A DNA stretch of 64,000 bases from SGZJ01 sp949372955 (lineage in GTDB: Bacteria > Bacteroidota > Bacteroidia > Flavobacteriales > Flavobacteriaceae). Every line of letters starts with the position of its first letter. The stretch's first letter is position 1. Of this stretch, positions 1 through 9,849 are shown in pieces. The notes below the pieces were generated by a model. That model did no database searches, was not told the origin of the DNA, and worked only from the letters and a program-made list of their open reading frames with translations. The DNA is taken from NCBI GenBank assembly GCA_949372955.1, contig CASIAX010000008.1, positions 1 to 64,000 on the forward strand, given 5' to 3'. A program made the position numbers and the translations under genes.

Positions 1-333
1 GCTTATACAAAGAGTCTTGGGACTTATATCTTGGCAAGAGACACAATTAATCCTACGATAAATCCGTTAGGATTTAATAAGAATGATTGGATAAGTGATC
101 TAACCTACTTAAAATTTCAAATAAAAGATAAACAAACCGGTATCAAAAATTACAGAGCAACCATAAATGGTAAATGGATTTTAATGGAGCCATTTAATAA
201 AAATGGGGTTATTCGTTATAATTTTGATGATAACATATCTAATACGACTAAAAACATTTTTAATCTTGAAGTTTCTGACAATGTTGGAAATACTTCTTTT
301 TATGAAACTGTTTTTTATAGAAAAACAAACTAA
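1..333 (+). CDS. C-terminal part of a probable M23-family (peptidoglycan) metallopeptidase, partial
   Basis: The reading frame is open from base 1, so the gene begins before the window; the apparent TTG start at 31 is only an internal codon. About 110 residues are visible, ending in TAA at 331-333. They look like an extracellular beta-sandwich tail (for example the stretch around IKNYRATINGKWILMEP and a final NVGNTS). No catalytic HxH is visible because that part lies upstream. The family call rests on resemblance to the tail of flavobacterial M23 peptidases and on the downstream TonB receptor 3 bases away, a common arrangement. It is an inference from memory of the family. The short gap suggests co-transcription with the receptor. 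Confidence 0.5.
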   Translation, partial: AYTKSLGTYILARDTINPTINPLGFNKNDWISDLTYLKFQIKDKQTGIKNYRATINGKWILMEPFNKNGVIRYNFDDNISNTTKNIFNLEVSDNVGNTSFYETVFYRKTN

Positions 334-336
334 TTC

Positions 337-2802
337 ATGTTAAGAAATAAAGTATATATCTTACTAATAATATTTTTATTACCAATAGTGTGCCTATCTC
401 AAAAGAGTTATATAAAGGGAGTTGTTTTAGACATTAATAATAATCCAATTGAAAACGTCAATATAACATCAACTTCTAAAGAAGTCAAAAATGGTGTTAC
501 TACAAATATTAATGGTTTTTATTCTATTGAAATTGATGCTCTTGAAGATGTTCATATTATTTATTCTCATGTTAATTACAAAAACATCTCTTACAAAATT
601 AACTTAAAAATAAATGAAGTGTATGAATTTTACCCTGTAATGGATCAAAACATTGAACAGATTGAAGAAATTATACTAAACTCAAATCAAAGAAAAAAAC
701 TTAAAAGTATAGTTAATATAAATCCACAAATTATTAGAACAATTAAAGGCGCTCAACCTGGGATTGAAAATTTATTAAAAACACTACCTGGAGTTAATAT
801 ATCTAATGAGTTGAGCACTCAATACTCTGTTAGAGGAGGCAACTTTGATGAGAACTTAGTCTATGTTAATGGAATAGAGATATACAGGCCTTTTTTAGTT
901 AGATCAGGACAGCAAGAAGGACTAAGTTTTGTTAACTCTAATCTGATTAAAAATATAAACTTTTCAGCTGGGGGTTTTCAATCAAAATACGGGGATAAAC
1001 TATCTTCAGTTTTAGATATCGAGTATAAAAACCCAAAGTCAAATAATATTTCAGCCGGTTTAAATTTGCTTGGAGGGAATTTAACGTTAGAAAGCATCTC
1101 TAAAGATGCTAAAACTTCAAATATCTTAGGAATTAGATACAGAGATAATAGTATGCTTGTAAATTCAAGGGAAACAGCAACAAACTACAATCCAAAGTTT
1201 ATTGACATTCAAAATTTTTTAACTACTAATTTTAATGAAAAATTAAGTTTAAATCTTTTAACCTATATGTCAGTAAATAATTACAACTTCAAACCCGAAA
1301 CAAGACAGACTAATTTTGGAACACTTGATGAGCCTACTGCACTAATAGTTAATTATGATGGACAGGAAAAAGACAAGTATCAAACGTTGTTTGGTGCTGC
1401 AAAATTGAATTTTAAAGTTGTCTGAATAAAATAGATTTGTCCTTAATAACTTCTGCTTTTCAAACAAGTGAAAAAGAATATTTTGATATACTTGCTAAAT
1501 ACAGGCTTGGAGAGGTTAATAATAATATTGGAGATGAAAATTTAGGTGATGTAGAATTCTCAGAGGGAATTGGCAGCCAGCTCAATCATGGTAGAAATAA
1601 TTTAAACGCCTTAATTTTCAATATCGAACATAAGGGAAATTATAAAAACAACGATAATAATTTTGAATGGTCTGTAAAGTTAACTAGAGAGAGATATTAA
1701 AGATAGAATTGTAGAGTGGGAAGTAATTGATTCTACAGGATACTCAATTGACCCACCTTTTTTTGAAACTATTGGGGATCAACCCTATACTCCAAACGAA
1801 GGTCCAATTGTACCTTATCAAAACATAAGAAAGACTAACCAAACAAAAACTAATCGAATTCAGTCTTATTTTCAGTGGAGTAAAAACTCCAACTTAGGTT
1901 CCTCAGAAATATACACAAATGCTGGAGTTAGAGTTCATGGATGGTCAGTTGACAGTAATAAAACCAACTTCATATTCAGCCCAAGATTTCAATTAGGCAT
2001 TAAACCAGACTGGAAAAAAGATATAATATTTAAATTAAGTGGTGGTGTATATTATCAGCCACCTTTTTATCGTGAGCTAAGAGATTATAGCGGTGAAATA
2101 AATTATGATGTAAAGGCGCAAAAATCAATACAAATTGTTGCATCTAATGAATACAGTTATAAGCTTTGGAATAGACCATTTAAGTTGACATCAGAGGTCT
2201 ATTACAAAGACATGAGCGATATAAACGCCTATACAGTTGATAACGTTAGAATTCGATACTTGGCCAACAACAATACTAAAGCATATGCATACGGCCTTGA
2301 CATAAGGCTAAACGGTGAGTTTATTAGAGGAACCGAATCATGGTTTAGTTTCGGATATTTAAATACTAAGGAAAATATTGATAATCAAGGGTTTATTCCT
2401 AGGCCGTCTGATCAAAGATTAAAGTTTGGAATTCTTTTTCAGGATTACATACCTAATATTCCGGATTTAAAAATGTATTTAAATTTAGTTTATAATTCTG
2501 GAGTTCCAGGTGGAGCACCTAGTTATTCTAACACCTATAATTACCAAAATAGACTTCCAGATTATAAAAGAGCGGACCTAGGAATATCATACATAGTTAT
2601 TAACGAAAATAAAACTTACAAAAAAAGCTGGAAAAAGCACTTTACTGAACTTAGTATTGGATTAGAAATATTTAATATGTTTGATATGCAGAACTCAATA
2701 ACTAATACTTGGGTTAGAGATATCTATTCAAAAAGACAATACTCAATACCAAATTACTTAACACCTAGAATATTAAATTTAACAATAGACGTAAAACTCT
2801 AA
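337..2802 (+). pseudogene. TonB-dependent receptor with carboxypeptidase-like N-terminal domain, split by two compensating frameshifts
   Basis: This is an outer-membrane receptor of about 820 codons. The first part (337-1425) has a signal peptide ending near CLSQ, a CarboxypepD_reg-like domain (about residues 23-110) and a plug domain with LLKTLPGVN and YSVRGGNFDENLVYVNG. The frame then hits TGA at 1423-1425. Coding continues one base back (frame 3) from about 1416 to 1700, reading NKIDLSLITSAFQTSEKEY, and ends at TAA. It resumes in frame 1 from about 1684 with RDIKDRIVEWEVIDSTGYS and stays open to the barrel end at 2802. The first break behaves as a one-base loss and the second as a one-base gain in a GA repeat. 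The rest of the sequence is intact, so this is either a recent pseudogene or a pair of sequence errors. Confidence 0.85.
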
Positions 2803-2804
2803 AA

Positions 2805-3953
2805 TTATTCTTTTATTAATTCATTTAGTTGAGTAACAACATAGTCTATCTGTTTTATAGTATTGTAAATACTAAAAGAGAATCTAAGTGAAACAAATTT
2901 ATTTTGATCTACTGTAAGAACATTATTTAAAACGTGAGAACCTGCATCTGCCCCACTCTGACAAGCACTACCTTTAGAACAAGCTATTCCTTTCATATCA
3001 AGTTGAAACAGAAATAATGCTGACTTTTCTTTACTAATAGGAAATCTAACATTGACTAAAGTGTAAGTAGAATCATCAAGATTAGAACTTAAACCATTAA
3101 ACTCTACACCTTTAATAACATTCTTTAACCGATCAATAAAATAAGATTTAATTTTTTTTATATGATCAACCTCTTTTTCCATTTTATTAATAGAGATATC
3201 AAGTGCTTCTGACATACCTACAATATTATGCACACTTTCAGTTCCAGCTCGACAACCTTTTTCTTGTGAACCTCCAAAGATTAAAGGTTTTATTGGATTC
3301 GTGTTCTTTACATACGCAAAACCGATTCCTTTAGGCCCATGAAATTTATGTGCACTTGCAACTATGAAATCTATATCTAAAAGAGATAAATCTAATTTAT
3401 AGTGCCCTACGGATTGTACGGTGTCACTATGAAATAGAGAATTGTATTTTTTACACAAATCAGATACTAAGCTCATATCTAAAATATTACCTATTTCATT
3501 ATTTATATGCATTAAGCTAACTAGAGTCTTTGATTGTGAGGATTTTAATATTAATTCTAAATCAGCATAGTCAATATTTCCAAAGCTATCTAATTTAACA
3601 TATGAAATTTCGATAGGGTAATCTACTTTTAATTGATCTAATGTATGCGTTACAGCATGGTGTTCAATTTTACTAGAAATTAAATGCTTAACACCCAAGT
3701 CTCTTACTGCACTTCTTAAAATACAATTATCAGCTTCGGTTCCACCAGACATAAAAATAATTTCAGATGGAGAAACATTTAAATGACCAGCTATTTTTTT
3801 CCTTGAAGATTCGATTAATGTTCTCGAACTTCTACCAAAACTATGAGTAGACGAAGGATTACCGTAATAATTCTTAGACACTTGAAGCATTTTATCAATA
3901 ACTTTATCTCTTATTTGAGTAGTGGCAGCGTTATCTAGGTATACAGAATTCAT
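2805..3953 (-). CDS. Cysteine desulfurase (NifS/IscS type), PLP-dependent
   Basis: The enzyme takes sulfur from L-cysteine as a persulfide for Fe-S cluster assembly and tRNA thiolation in the cytoplasm. The 382-residue product has the usual class V aminotransferase length. It begins with YLDNAATT, has the PLP histidine region KIEHHAV (about 95-101), the Schiff-base lysine in SAHKFHGPKG (about K203), the RAGTES motif near 236-240, and the mobile catalytic loop GSACQSG with Cys about 331. That loop resembles the NifS/IscS branch more than SufS. No iscU-like scaffold gene is adjacent. The gene is convergent with the TonB receptor (2-base gap) and lies downstream of rocD on the same strand, 17 bases apart, probably in one transcript. 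Confidence 0.93.
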   Translation of the reverse strand: MNSVYLDNAATTQIRDKVIDKMLQVSKNYYGNPSSTHSFGRSSRTLIESSRKKIAGHLNVSPSEIIFMSGGTEADNCILRSAVRDLGVKHLISSKIEHHAVTHTLDQLKVDYPIEISYVKLDSFGNIDYADLELILKSSQSKTLVSLMHINNEIGNILDMSLVSDLCKKYNSLFHSDTVQSVGHYKLDLSLLDIDFIVASAHKFHGPKGIGFAYVKNTNPIKPLIFGGSQEKGCRAGTESVHNIVGMSEALDISINKMEKEVDHIKKIKSYFIDRLKNVIKGVEFNGLSSNLDDSTYTLVNVRFPISKEKSALFLFQLDMKGIACSKGSACQSGADAGSHVLNNVLTVDQNKFVSLRFSFSIYNTIKQIDYVVTQLNELIKE

Positions 3954-3970
3954 TAATTATGAGTTAAAGT

Positions 3971-5203
3971 TTATATTTCAAATTCTTTTAAAGTTTTCTT
4001 AATAATAGATAAAGCATCCATAAGCTGATCTTTCGTAATTATTAGAGGCGGTGCAAATCGAATAATATTTCCATGTGTTGGCTTTGCTAAAAGACCCTTA
4101 GAAGACATGGACTTACATATGTTTAAAGCAGTCTCGCTTTCTTCTGAATCATTTATGACTATAGCATTTAATAATCCCTTACCTCTAACAATTCTAGCTA
4201 TACCACTAGTTTTAATGTATTCATTAATTTCAGATCTAAAGAGTTTCCCTAAAGATTCTGCATTTTCAACTAACCCATCTTCTTTAACAACTTCCAAAGC
4301 AGCAATTGCAACTTTACAACCTAAAGGATTTCCACCATAAGTAGACCCATGCTCTCCTGGTTTAATTGTAAGCATAACTTCATTAGATGCTAAGACTGCT
4401 GAAACTGGAAAAACACCTCCGGAAAGAGCTTTACCTAAAATAAGTACATCTGGCTTAAAACCATGGTGATCACAACATAGCATCTTTCCTGTTCTAGCAA
4501 TACCAGTTTGAACTTCATCTGCTATAAATAATACATTATGCTCTTTACACAAATTAAAAGCTGTCAAAAGATAATCATCATCTGGAACTACAACTCCAGC
4601 TTCACCTTGAATAGGTTCTACCATAAAACCTGCAACATTAGGATCCGATAAAGCTATTTTTAAAGCATCGATATCATTATAAGGGATTAATTCAAATCCT
4701 GGCATAAAGGGACCAAAACCATTTGTGCTTGATGGATCTGTCGAAGATGATATAGCGCCTAGAGTTCTACCCCAGAAATTACCTTCAACAAAAATAATTT
4801 TAGCAGAGTTACTAGGGATTTTTTTTACTTCATAGCCCCACTTTCTTGCTAATTTAACTGCTGTTTCACCTCCTTCTACCCCTGTATTCATTGGAAGAAC
4901 TTTGTCATAGCCAAAAAAAGATGTTATAAATTTTTCATATTCACCAAGTACATCATTGTGAAATGCTCTAGAAGTTAGAGTTAATTTTGTAGATTGATCA
5001 ATTAAGGCTTTAATAATTTTTGGATGACAATGACCTTGATTAACAGCAGAATATGCAGATAAAAAGTCATAATATTTCTTTCCTTCTACATCCCAAACAT
5101 AAACACCTTCTCCTTTGTTCAAAACCACCGGTAAAGGATGATAATTATGAGCTCCAAACTTGTTTTCTATTTCAATTGCTTTATCTGACAAACTTTGATG
5201 CAT
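3971..5203 (-). CDS. rocD: Ornithine--oxo-acid transaminase
   Basis: This class III PLP aminotransferase converts ornithine and 2-oxoglutarate to glutamate-5-semialdehyde and glutamate, linking arginine and proline metabolism. The 410-residue length is normal. Visible signatures are the N-terminal FGAHNYHPLPVVL and YYDFLSAYSAVNQGHCHP, which are characteristic of ornithine aminotransferases; the cofactor aspartate in FIADEVQTGIARTG (about 227-239); and the PLP lysine in LGKALSGG (about K258). ATG is at 5203. A TAAATTTG -7-like element lies on the minus strand at 5233-5240, about 30 bases upstream, and no good -33 element was seen. The gene is divergent from rlmD and upstream of the cysteine desulfurase gene. 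Confidence 0.95.
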   Translation of the reverse strand: MHQSLSDKAIEIENKFGAHNYHPLPVVLNKGEGVYVWDVEGKKYYDFLSAYSAVNQGHCHPKIIKALIDQSTKLTLTSRAFHNDVLGEYEKFITSFFGYDKVLPMNTGVEGGETAVKLARKWGYEVKKIPSNSAKIIFVEGNFWGRTLGAISSSTDPSSTNGFGPFMPGFELIPYNDIDALKIALSDPNVAGFMVEPIQGEAGVVVPDDDYLLTAFNLCKEHNVLFIADEVQTGIARTGKMLCCDHHGFKPDVLILGKALSGGVFPVSAVLASNEVMLTIKPGEHGSTYGGNPLGCKVAIAALEVVKEDGLVENAESLGKLFRSEINEYIKTSGIARIVRGKGLLNAIVINDSEESETALNICKSMSSKGLLAKPTHGNIIRFAPPLIITKDQLMDALSIIKKTLKEFEI

Positions 5204-5297
5204 ACAAATCGTTTAGTTTTGTTAATTTTACACAAATTTAAAAATATTTAGTACAGAACTATAATCTTAGTCAATTAAATGTCAACAATTTCTATTA

Positions 5298-6704
5298 ATG
5301 AGAAGAAAAAAAAATAAAGAATTCAATAATATTACTATTGAACGCGTTGGTTCAAAAGGTAAATCTATCGGAGTTGCTGATGATGGGAAAACTATAATAA
5401 TTGATGGAGGAGCACCCGGTGATATAGTAAACATACTTACCACTAAGCAAAGGAAATCATATTATCAAGGTAAAATTACCGAATTTCATAAATATTCTGA
5501 AATAAGAACAACCCCAAAATGTGAACATTTTGGAGTTTGCGGGGGTTGTAAATGGCAACATATTAATTACGAAGAACAGCTAAAGTTTAAACAAAATGAA
5601 GTAGAAAACAACTTACTTAGAATCGGAAATTTAGAACTTCCTCAGATAACTCCAATTAAAGCCGCAAAAAATGATTATTTCTATAGAAATAAAATGGAGT
5701 ATTCATTTAGTGATTCCAGATGGTTAAGTATTGAAGAAATTCAATCGAAAAAAATAATTGAAGAAAAAAATGCCCTTGGATTTCATATTCCTGGAATGTG
5801 GAATAAAGTAGTAGACATTAAGAAATGTTGGCTTCAAGAAGACTTTACTAATATAATTAGAAATTCAATTAAAGATTTTTCAGTAGAAAACAATATTCCG
5901 TTTTTTAATCACTCTAATCAAAGTGGAGAACTAAGGACTCTAATGATAAGAACTACTAGTACCGGAGAAGTTATGATTTTAGTTCAGTTTTATTCGGATA
6001 ACAAGGATAAAAGAAAACTATTATTAGACTACATAATAAAAAAATTTCCAACTACTAATTCTTTATTATATGTGATTAATAATAAAGCCAATGATACTAT
6101 ATATGACCAAGAGGTGAAAACTTATTATGGGGATAGTTTCATTACCGAACAAATGGAAGGTCTTAAATTTAAAATCAATGCGAAGTCATTTTATCAGACA
6201 AATTCAGATCAGGCATATGAATTATATAAAATCGTGAGAGATGTAAGTGACTTAGATAGTACTGATACTGTTTATGATCTATACACTGGTACAGGTACAA
6301 TCGCTTTATTTGTAGCTAAAAATGCTAAAAAAGTTGTAGGTATTGAGGCAGTCCCTGATGCTATAATAGCAGCAAAAGAAAACGCTACTAATAACAATAT
6401 AAAAAATGTTGATTTCTATGTTGGTGATATGAAGACGGTTTTTAATGACGATTTTATAAAAGCAAACGGCTATCCAGATGTAATTATTACTGATCCTCCT
6501 AGAGATGGAATGCATAAAAAAGTAATTGAACAAATAAAAAATATTTCACCATCTAAAATCATATATGTTAGTTGCAATAGCGCTACTCAAGCTAGAGATC
6601 TTGAGTTACTTAAAGATGATTATAAAATAATTAATTCTCAAGCTGTGGATATGTTTCCACAAACACACCATGTAGAAAATGTTGTACTTTTAAAGAAAAA
6701 ATAA
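5298..6704 (+). CDS. rlmD: 23S rRNA (uracil-C5)-methyltransferase, RlmD/RumA family
   Basis: This SAM-dependent enzyme makes 5-methyluridine in 23S rRNA (U1939 in E. coli numbering). The 468-residue product has an N-terminal TRAM domain (about 10-65), Fe-S cluster cysteines in CEHFGVCGGCKWQH (C75, C81, C84) with a likely fourth Cys near 178, the SAM-binding stretch YDLYTGTGTIALF, the motif TDPPRDG, and the catalytic cysteine in YVSCNSATQARDL (about C426). The ATG at 5298 gives a conventional start. The gene is followed after 2 bases by a DUF6452 lipoprotein and then a DUF6048 gene, a recurring arrangement in Flavobacteriia. RlmD, RlmC and TrmA are hard to separate without alignment, but RlmD fits best. 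Confidence 0.9.
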   Translation: MRRKKNKEFNNITIERVGSKGKSIGVADDGKTIIIDGGAPGDIVNILTTKQRKSYYQGKITEFHKYSEIRTTPKCEHFGVCGGCKWQHINYEEQLKFKQNEVENNLLRIGNLELPQITPIKAAKNDYFYRNKMEYSFSDSRWLSIEEIQSKKIIEEKNALGFHIPGMWNKVVDIKKCWLQEDFTNIIRNSIKDFSVENNIPFFNHSNQSGELRTLMIRTTSTGEVMILVQFYSDNKDKRKLLLDYIIKKFPTTNSLLYVINNKANDTIYDQEVKTYYGDSFITEQMEGLKFKINAKSFYQTNSDQAYELYKIVRDVSDLDSTDTVYDLYTGTGTIALFVAKNAKKVVGIEAVPDAIIAAKENATNNNIKNVDFYVGDMKTVFNDDFIKANGYPDVIITDPPRDGMHKKVIEQIKNISPSKIIYVSCNSATQARDLELLKDDYKIINSQAVDMFPQTHHVENVVLLKKK

Positions 6705-6706
6705 TT

Positions 6707-7234
6707 ATGAAGTTTCATCATTATATTTATTTGATATTTATATTTAGTTTTATTGCTAGCTGTGAAAAAGATGATATCTGTGCTGAATCTACTGCCACTA
6801 CCCCACAATTAGTAATTACTTTTAAAGATGCTGATAATACTACAGAAAGTAAACCTGTGGAATCTTTAGGAATATATGCGTTAAAGGATAATCAGTTAAT
6901 TCTAATTGAATCAATAAACGGAATCAATACTGATTCTATAGCCATACCTCTTAGAAACGACATTAGTATTTCTGACTTTAAATTTTACAAAAATTATTCT
7001 CTAATCGATGAAGTAATTCTTGGAGAAGAAAATCACATACACTTAGATTACAGTATCGAAGAAGTTTTTGTTTCTAGAGCTTGCGGATTTATAAATAATT
7101 ATAACGATTTATCGGTTTTTAATTATGATCCTAATGTGTTTGGACCTCCAACAGGAACATGGATTAGTGGATATGAAATTATTAACTCAATAGTAGAAAA
7201 CGAAAACCAAGCACATGTTAAAATATTTCACTAA
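6707..7234 (+). CDS. DUF6452-family lipoprotein
   Basis: A 175-residue lipoprotein with a short hydrophobic leader and lipobox IASC (Cys about 19), followed by EKDDICAESTATTPQLVITF. The pattern of an early Cys, an internal hydrophobic beta-rich core and a late conserved ACGF (around 125) matches the DUF6452 family. The function is unknown. It starts 2 bases after rlmD and its 3' end overlaps the next gene (DUF6048) by 20 bases, so the three genes are very likely co-transcribed and the last two translationally coupled. The position between an rRNA methyltransferase and an outer-membrane protein is typical for the family, but what the pair does is not known. Confidence 0.8.
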   Translation: MKFHHYIYLIFIFSFIASCEKDDICAESTATTPQLVITFKDADNTTESKPVESLGIYALKDNQLILIESINGINTDSIAIPLRNDISISDFKFYKNYSLIDEVILGEENHIHLDYSIEEVFVSRACGFINNYNDLSVFNYDPNVFGPPTGTWISGYEIINSIVENENQAHVKIFH

Positions 7235-7892
7235 AATATTATTTGTTTTCATAATACCTGTTTTTACTTTCTCCCAGGAAAGTACTGTTGCAAATGATTC
7301 TATAAAATACGAACAAAAATATGGACTTAGAGTTGGATTTGATTTATTCAAAATTTACAGTGATGGATTTGAGATTAATGCCGACTATAGACTCAGCAAT
7401 AAACTTTATATAGCATCCGAAATTGGGTTAAGCGAAAAAACTATTGATGAAAACTATTTAAACTTTACATATAAAGGAACTTATATAAAGACTGGTATTG
7501 ACTACAATATGCATACTAATTGGTTAGATATGCAAAACATGATTTTCTCAGGAATAAGAGTAGGCTATAGTATGTTTGATCAAACAATTAACAACTACAC
7601 TATATATGATACAAATAGTCAAACTTGGGGACAAAGCATTATAAATATTCCAATTAGTAACACAAATCTTTCATCTTTATGGGTGGAATTAATAATTGGG
7701 ATAAAAGCTGAAATATTAAATAATTTATTTTTGGGATTCAATTTAGAAGTAAAAAAAATGATTGATTCCGGTTCAAAAAATAATATTCAAAACTTACATA
7801 TACCTGGATTTAATAAAACATATGAAGGCAGTTCGTTTGGAGTAGGTTTTGGATATAAAATATCATACCTAATTCCAATTATAAAAAAGTAA
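7215..7892 (+). CDS. DUF6048-family outer membrane beta-barrel protein
   Basis: A 225-residue secreted protein: signal peptide (about 1-20, ending FTFSQ) and then alternating amphipathic strands such as YGLRVGFDLFKIYSDGFEINADYRL and FGVGFGYKISYLIP, as expected of a small outer-membrane barrel. It belongs with the DUF6048 proteins that follow DUF6452 in flavobacterial genomes. The ATG lies inside the upstream gene (20-base overlap). It is convergent with the rlmL-like gene, with 3 bases between the stops. Its function is unknown; a role with the preceding lipoprotein at the outer membrane is an inference from the conserved pairing. Confidence 0.75.
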   Translation: MLKYFTKILFVFIIPVFTFSQESTVANDSIKYEQKYGLRVGFDLFKIYSDGFEINADYRLSNKLYIASEIGLSEKTIDENYLNFTYKGTYIKTGIDYNMHTNWLDMQNMIFSGIRVGYSMFDQTINNYTIYDTNSQTWGQSIINIPISNTNLSSLWVELIIGIKAEILNNLFLGFNLEVKKMIDSGSKNNIQNLHIPGFNKTYEGSSFGVGFGYKISYLIPIIKK

Positions 7893-7895
7893 TAG

Positions 7896-9053
7896 CTATA
7901 AGTTTTTTTTTGCTTTTTTACTACCATCATAAACTTCATATTTAAGGAAAGTTGATTCTAACTTAGCATTAAATAATTTTATTTTTTTAGAAGGTCTTAA
8001 TCCGACATATTTTAATGCTTCCATATTAGATGTTATAAACCATGCTGTACTATTTGCATAGTTTCTTTTTAAAGTATTTCCAATATTGCCATATAATTCT
8101 TCCATGTTTATTTCTAAACGCTCACCATAAGGAGGATTAAAAATTATATGTAAGAAATCGTTATTAGATTTTGAAGTCTTAAAATAATCATCGTGTCTAA
8201 TAGTGATGAAAGATTCTAAACTTGCATTTTTAACATTCTCTGTTGCTTTTGATACTGCACTTGGAGCTTTATCAATACCATAAATATTATGATGAAAATC
8301 TCTTGTTTTAGCTAATAGTGAAGTTTCAATTGTCTCAAAAAGATCTACATCCCAATCCATCCACTTTTCAAATGCAAATTCATTTCTCATCAAATTAGGA
8401 GGGATATTACAAGCTATCATAGCTGCTTCAATTAAAATTGTTCCACTACCACACATGGGGTCTAGTAAATCAGATTGACCATCCCAACCGCTTAACATAA
8501 TAAGTCCAGCTGCTAAAACCTCATTAATAGGTGCGATGTTAGTCGCAGTCTTATACCCACGTTTGTGTAAGGATTCACCAGATGAATCTAGCGAAACATT
8601 ACAAAACAATTTGTCAATATGTATATTGATTTTTAAATCTGGGAATTTTAAATCTACCGAAGGACGTTCACCTTTAACAGCTCTAAATCTATCAACAATA
8701 GCATCTTTTGCTTTTAAAGAAATATATTGAGAATGAGTAAAAACAGTCGAATGAACTGTGGAATTAATTGCTATAGTTCCTTTATAGTCAACGTAATCCT
8801 CCCATTTTATATTATAAATTTTATCGTATAAATCAGCTTCATTAACTACTTTAAAAGATGCAATTGGTTTAAGTATTTTAATAGCTGTTCTTAGTGCTAA
8901 ATTACACTTATACATAAACCCCTTGTCACCATAAAAAGTAACATTCCTTACCCCTTTTTTTACTTTTTGAGCACCAAGTTGAGTAAGCTCATTCGCAAGA
9001 AGATCCTCAAAACCAAATAAGGTTTTTGCAACCATTTGAAAATTATTTTCCAT
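7896..9053 (-). CDS. THUMP-domain class I SAM-dependent rRNA methyltransferase, RlmL (guanine-N2) type
   Basis: A 385-residue enzyme matching the N-terminal half of E. coli RlmL: a THUMP RNA-binding region (about 45-155), the motif LLDPMCGSGTILIEAA for SAM binding (about 195-210), and the catalytic FNPPYGERL (N-P-P-Y, about 307-315) typical of N2-guanine methyltransferases. It lacks the second (RlmK) methyltransferase half of the E. coli fusion, which is normal for Bacteroidota. The likely product is N2-methylguanine in 23S rRNA. It is divergent from a small methyltransferase gene at 9112; a symmetrical pair of -7 elements lies between them. Confidence 0.87.
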   Translation of the reverse strand: MENNFQMVAKTLFGFEDLLANELTQLGAQKVKKGVRNVTFYGDKGFMYKCNLALRTAIKILKPIASFKVVNEADLYDKIYNIKWEDYVDYKGTIAINSTVHSTVFTHSQYISLKAKDAIVDRFRAVKGERPSVDLKFPDLKINIHIDKLFCNVSLDSSGESLHKRGYKTATNIAPINEVLAAGLIMLSGWDGQSDLLDPMCGSGTILIEAAMIACNIPPNLMRNEFAFEKWMDWDVDLFETIETSLLAKTRDFHHNIYGIDKAPSAVSKATENVKNASLESFITIRHDDYFKTSKSNNDFLHIIFNPPYGERLEINMEELYGNIGNTLKRNYANSTAWFITSNMEALKYVGLRPSKKIKLFNAKLESTFLKYEVYDGSKKAKKNL

Positions 9054-9072
9054 AAAATATAAATATCAGTAT

Positions 9073-9091
9073 CAAAAATACTTTATTTTTG
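9073..9091. promoter_or_regulatory. Back-to-back -7 elements of a divergent promoter
   Basis: The sequence CAAAAATA-CTT-TATTTTTG is a perfect inverted repeat with 8-base arms. Each arm is a TAnnTTTG -7 box: the right arm (9084-9091) faces the methyltransferase gene at 9112, and the left arm (minus strand, 9073-9080) faces the rlmL-like gene starting at 9053. Clear -33 TTTG boxes were not seen. The promoter reading is inference from the Bacteroidota consensus. Confidence 0.5.
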
Positions 9092-9111
9092 ACGATCACT
9101 GAATATATTTT

Positions 9112-9843
9112 ATGCCTAAAAACAATAATACTTTAAAAGACTCTTGGTTTGACACACCATTTTATCATATTTTATATAAAAACAGGGATTATAAAGAGGC
9201 TGAAATATTTTCAACTGAATTAATTAAGTTTCTTGATTTACCAATTGAGACCAAAATTTTAGACTTAGCATGTGGTCAAGGTAGGCACTCTGTGAATTTC
9301 AATAAAATGGGGTATAATGTCACCGGAGTAGATATATCAAAAGAAAATATCTTTAAGGCAAAAAAATATGAAAATAATAGTTTAAGTTTTGGTATTCACG
9401 ATATGAGAAACCCTATGTCTACTAAATTTGATTTAATCGTTAACCTATTTACAAGTTTTGGATACTTTGAAGAATTTAATGATAATTTAAAAACTTTGAG
9501 TAGTTTAAAGTTGAGTTTAAATAAAAACGGTGTTGGTGTTATTGATTTTTTAAATATCAATAATGTAAAAAATAATTTAATTCACCAAAATACAGAAGAA
9601 ATTGAGGGAATAAAATTCAACTTAAAAAGGTGTTTTATCGATGGTTTTTTAGTTAAAGAAATAAAATTTAAACATAATTTTAAGCAACATACTTTTAAAG
9701 AAAAAGTAAGGGCATTAACTTTAAGTGATTTTAAAGATATGTTTAAGCGGTCTAAACTCGAAATACTTCATATATTTGGAGATTATAAATTAAATAAATT
9801 TGATATTAATAAATCTAAACGATTAATTTTTATTTTTAAATAA
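9112..9843 (+). CDS. Class I SAM-dependent methyltransferase, substrate unknown
   Basis: A 243-residue Rossmann methyltransferase. Motif I is ILDLACGQGRHSVNF (about 49-63), followed by YNVTGVDISKENI with the acidic ribose-binding Asp, and a central FDLIVNLFTSFGYF strand. The C-terminal half is a mixed beta region (IKFNLKRCFIDGF) as in small-molecule methyltransferases. The substrate cannot be told from sequence. Its stop is immediately followed by the ZIP transporter gene (6 bases to the ATG), so they are probably one transcript. It is transcribed away from the rlmL-like gene. Confidence 0.8.
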   Translation: MPKNNNTLKDSWFDTPFYHILYKNRDYKEAEIFSTELIKFLDLPIETKILDLACGQGRHSVNFNKMGYNVTGVDISKENIFKAKKYENNSLSFGIHDMRNPMSTKFDLIVNLFTSFGYFEEFNDNLKTLSSLKLSLNKNGVGVIDFLNINNVKNNLIHQNTEEIEGIKFNLKRCFIDGFLVKEIKFKHNFKQHTFKEKVRALTLSDFKDMFKRSKLEILHIFGDYKLNKFDINKSKRLIFIFK

Positions 9844-9849
9844 TTGAAC

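Noticed and set aside
1410..1700. Programmed ribosomal frameshifting to explain the broken receptor gene
   Set aside because: No slippery heptamer with a downstream pseudoknot was seen, and two opposite shifts would be needed. Mutation or sequence error is simpler.
5251..5260. GTACAGAACT upstream of rocD resembles the repeat core
   Set aside because: Nine matching bases are expected by chance in a 64 kb window.
9844..9849. TTG start of the ZIP gene
   Set aside because: An ATG two codons later gives the same protein without the need for a rare start.
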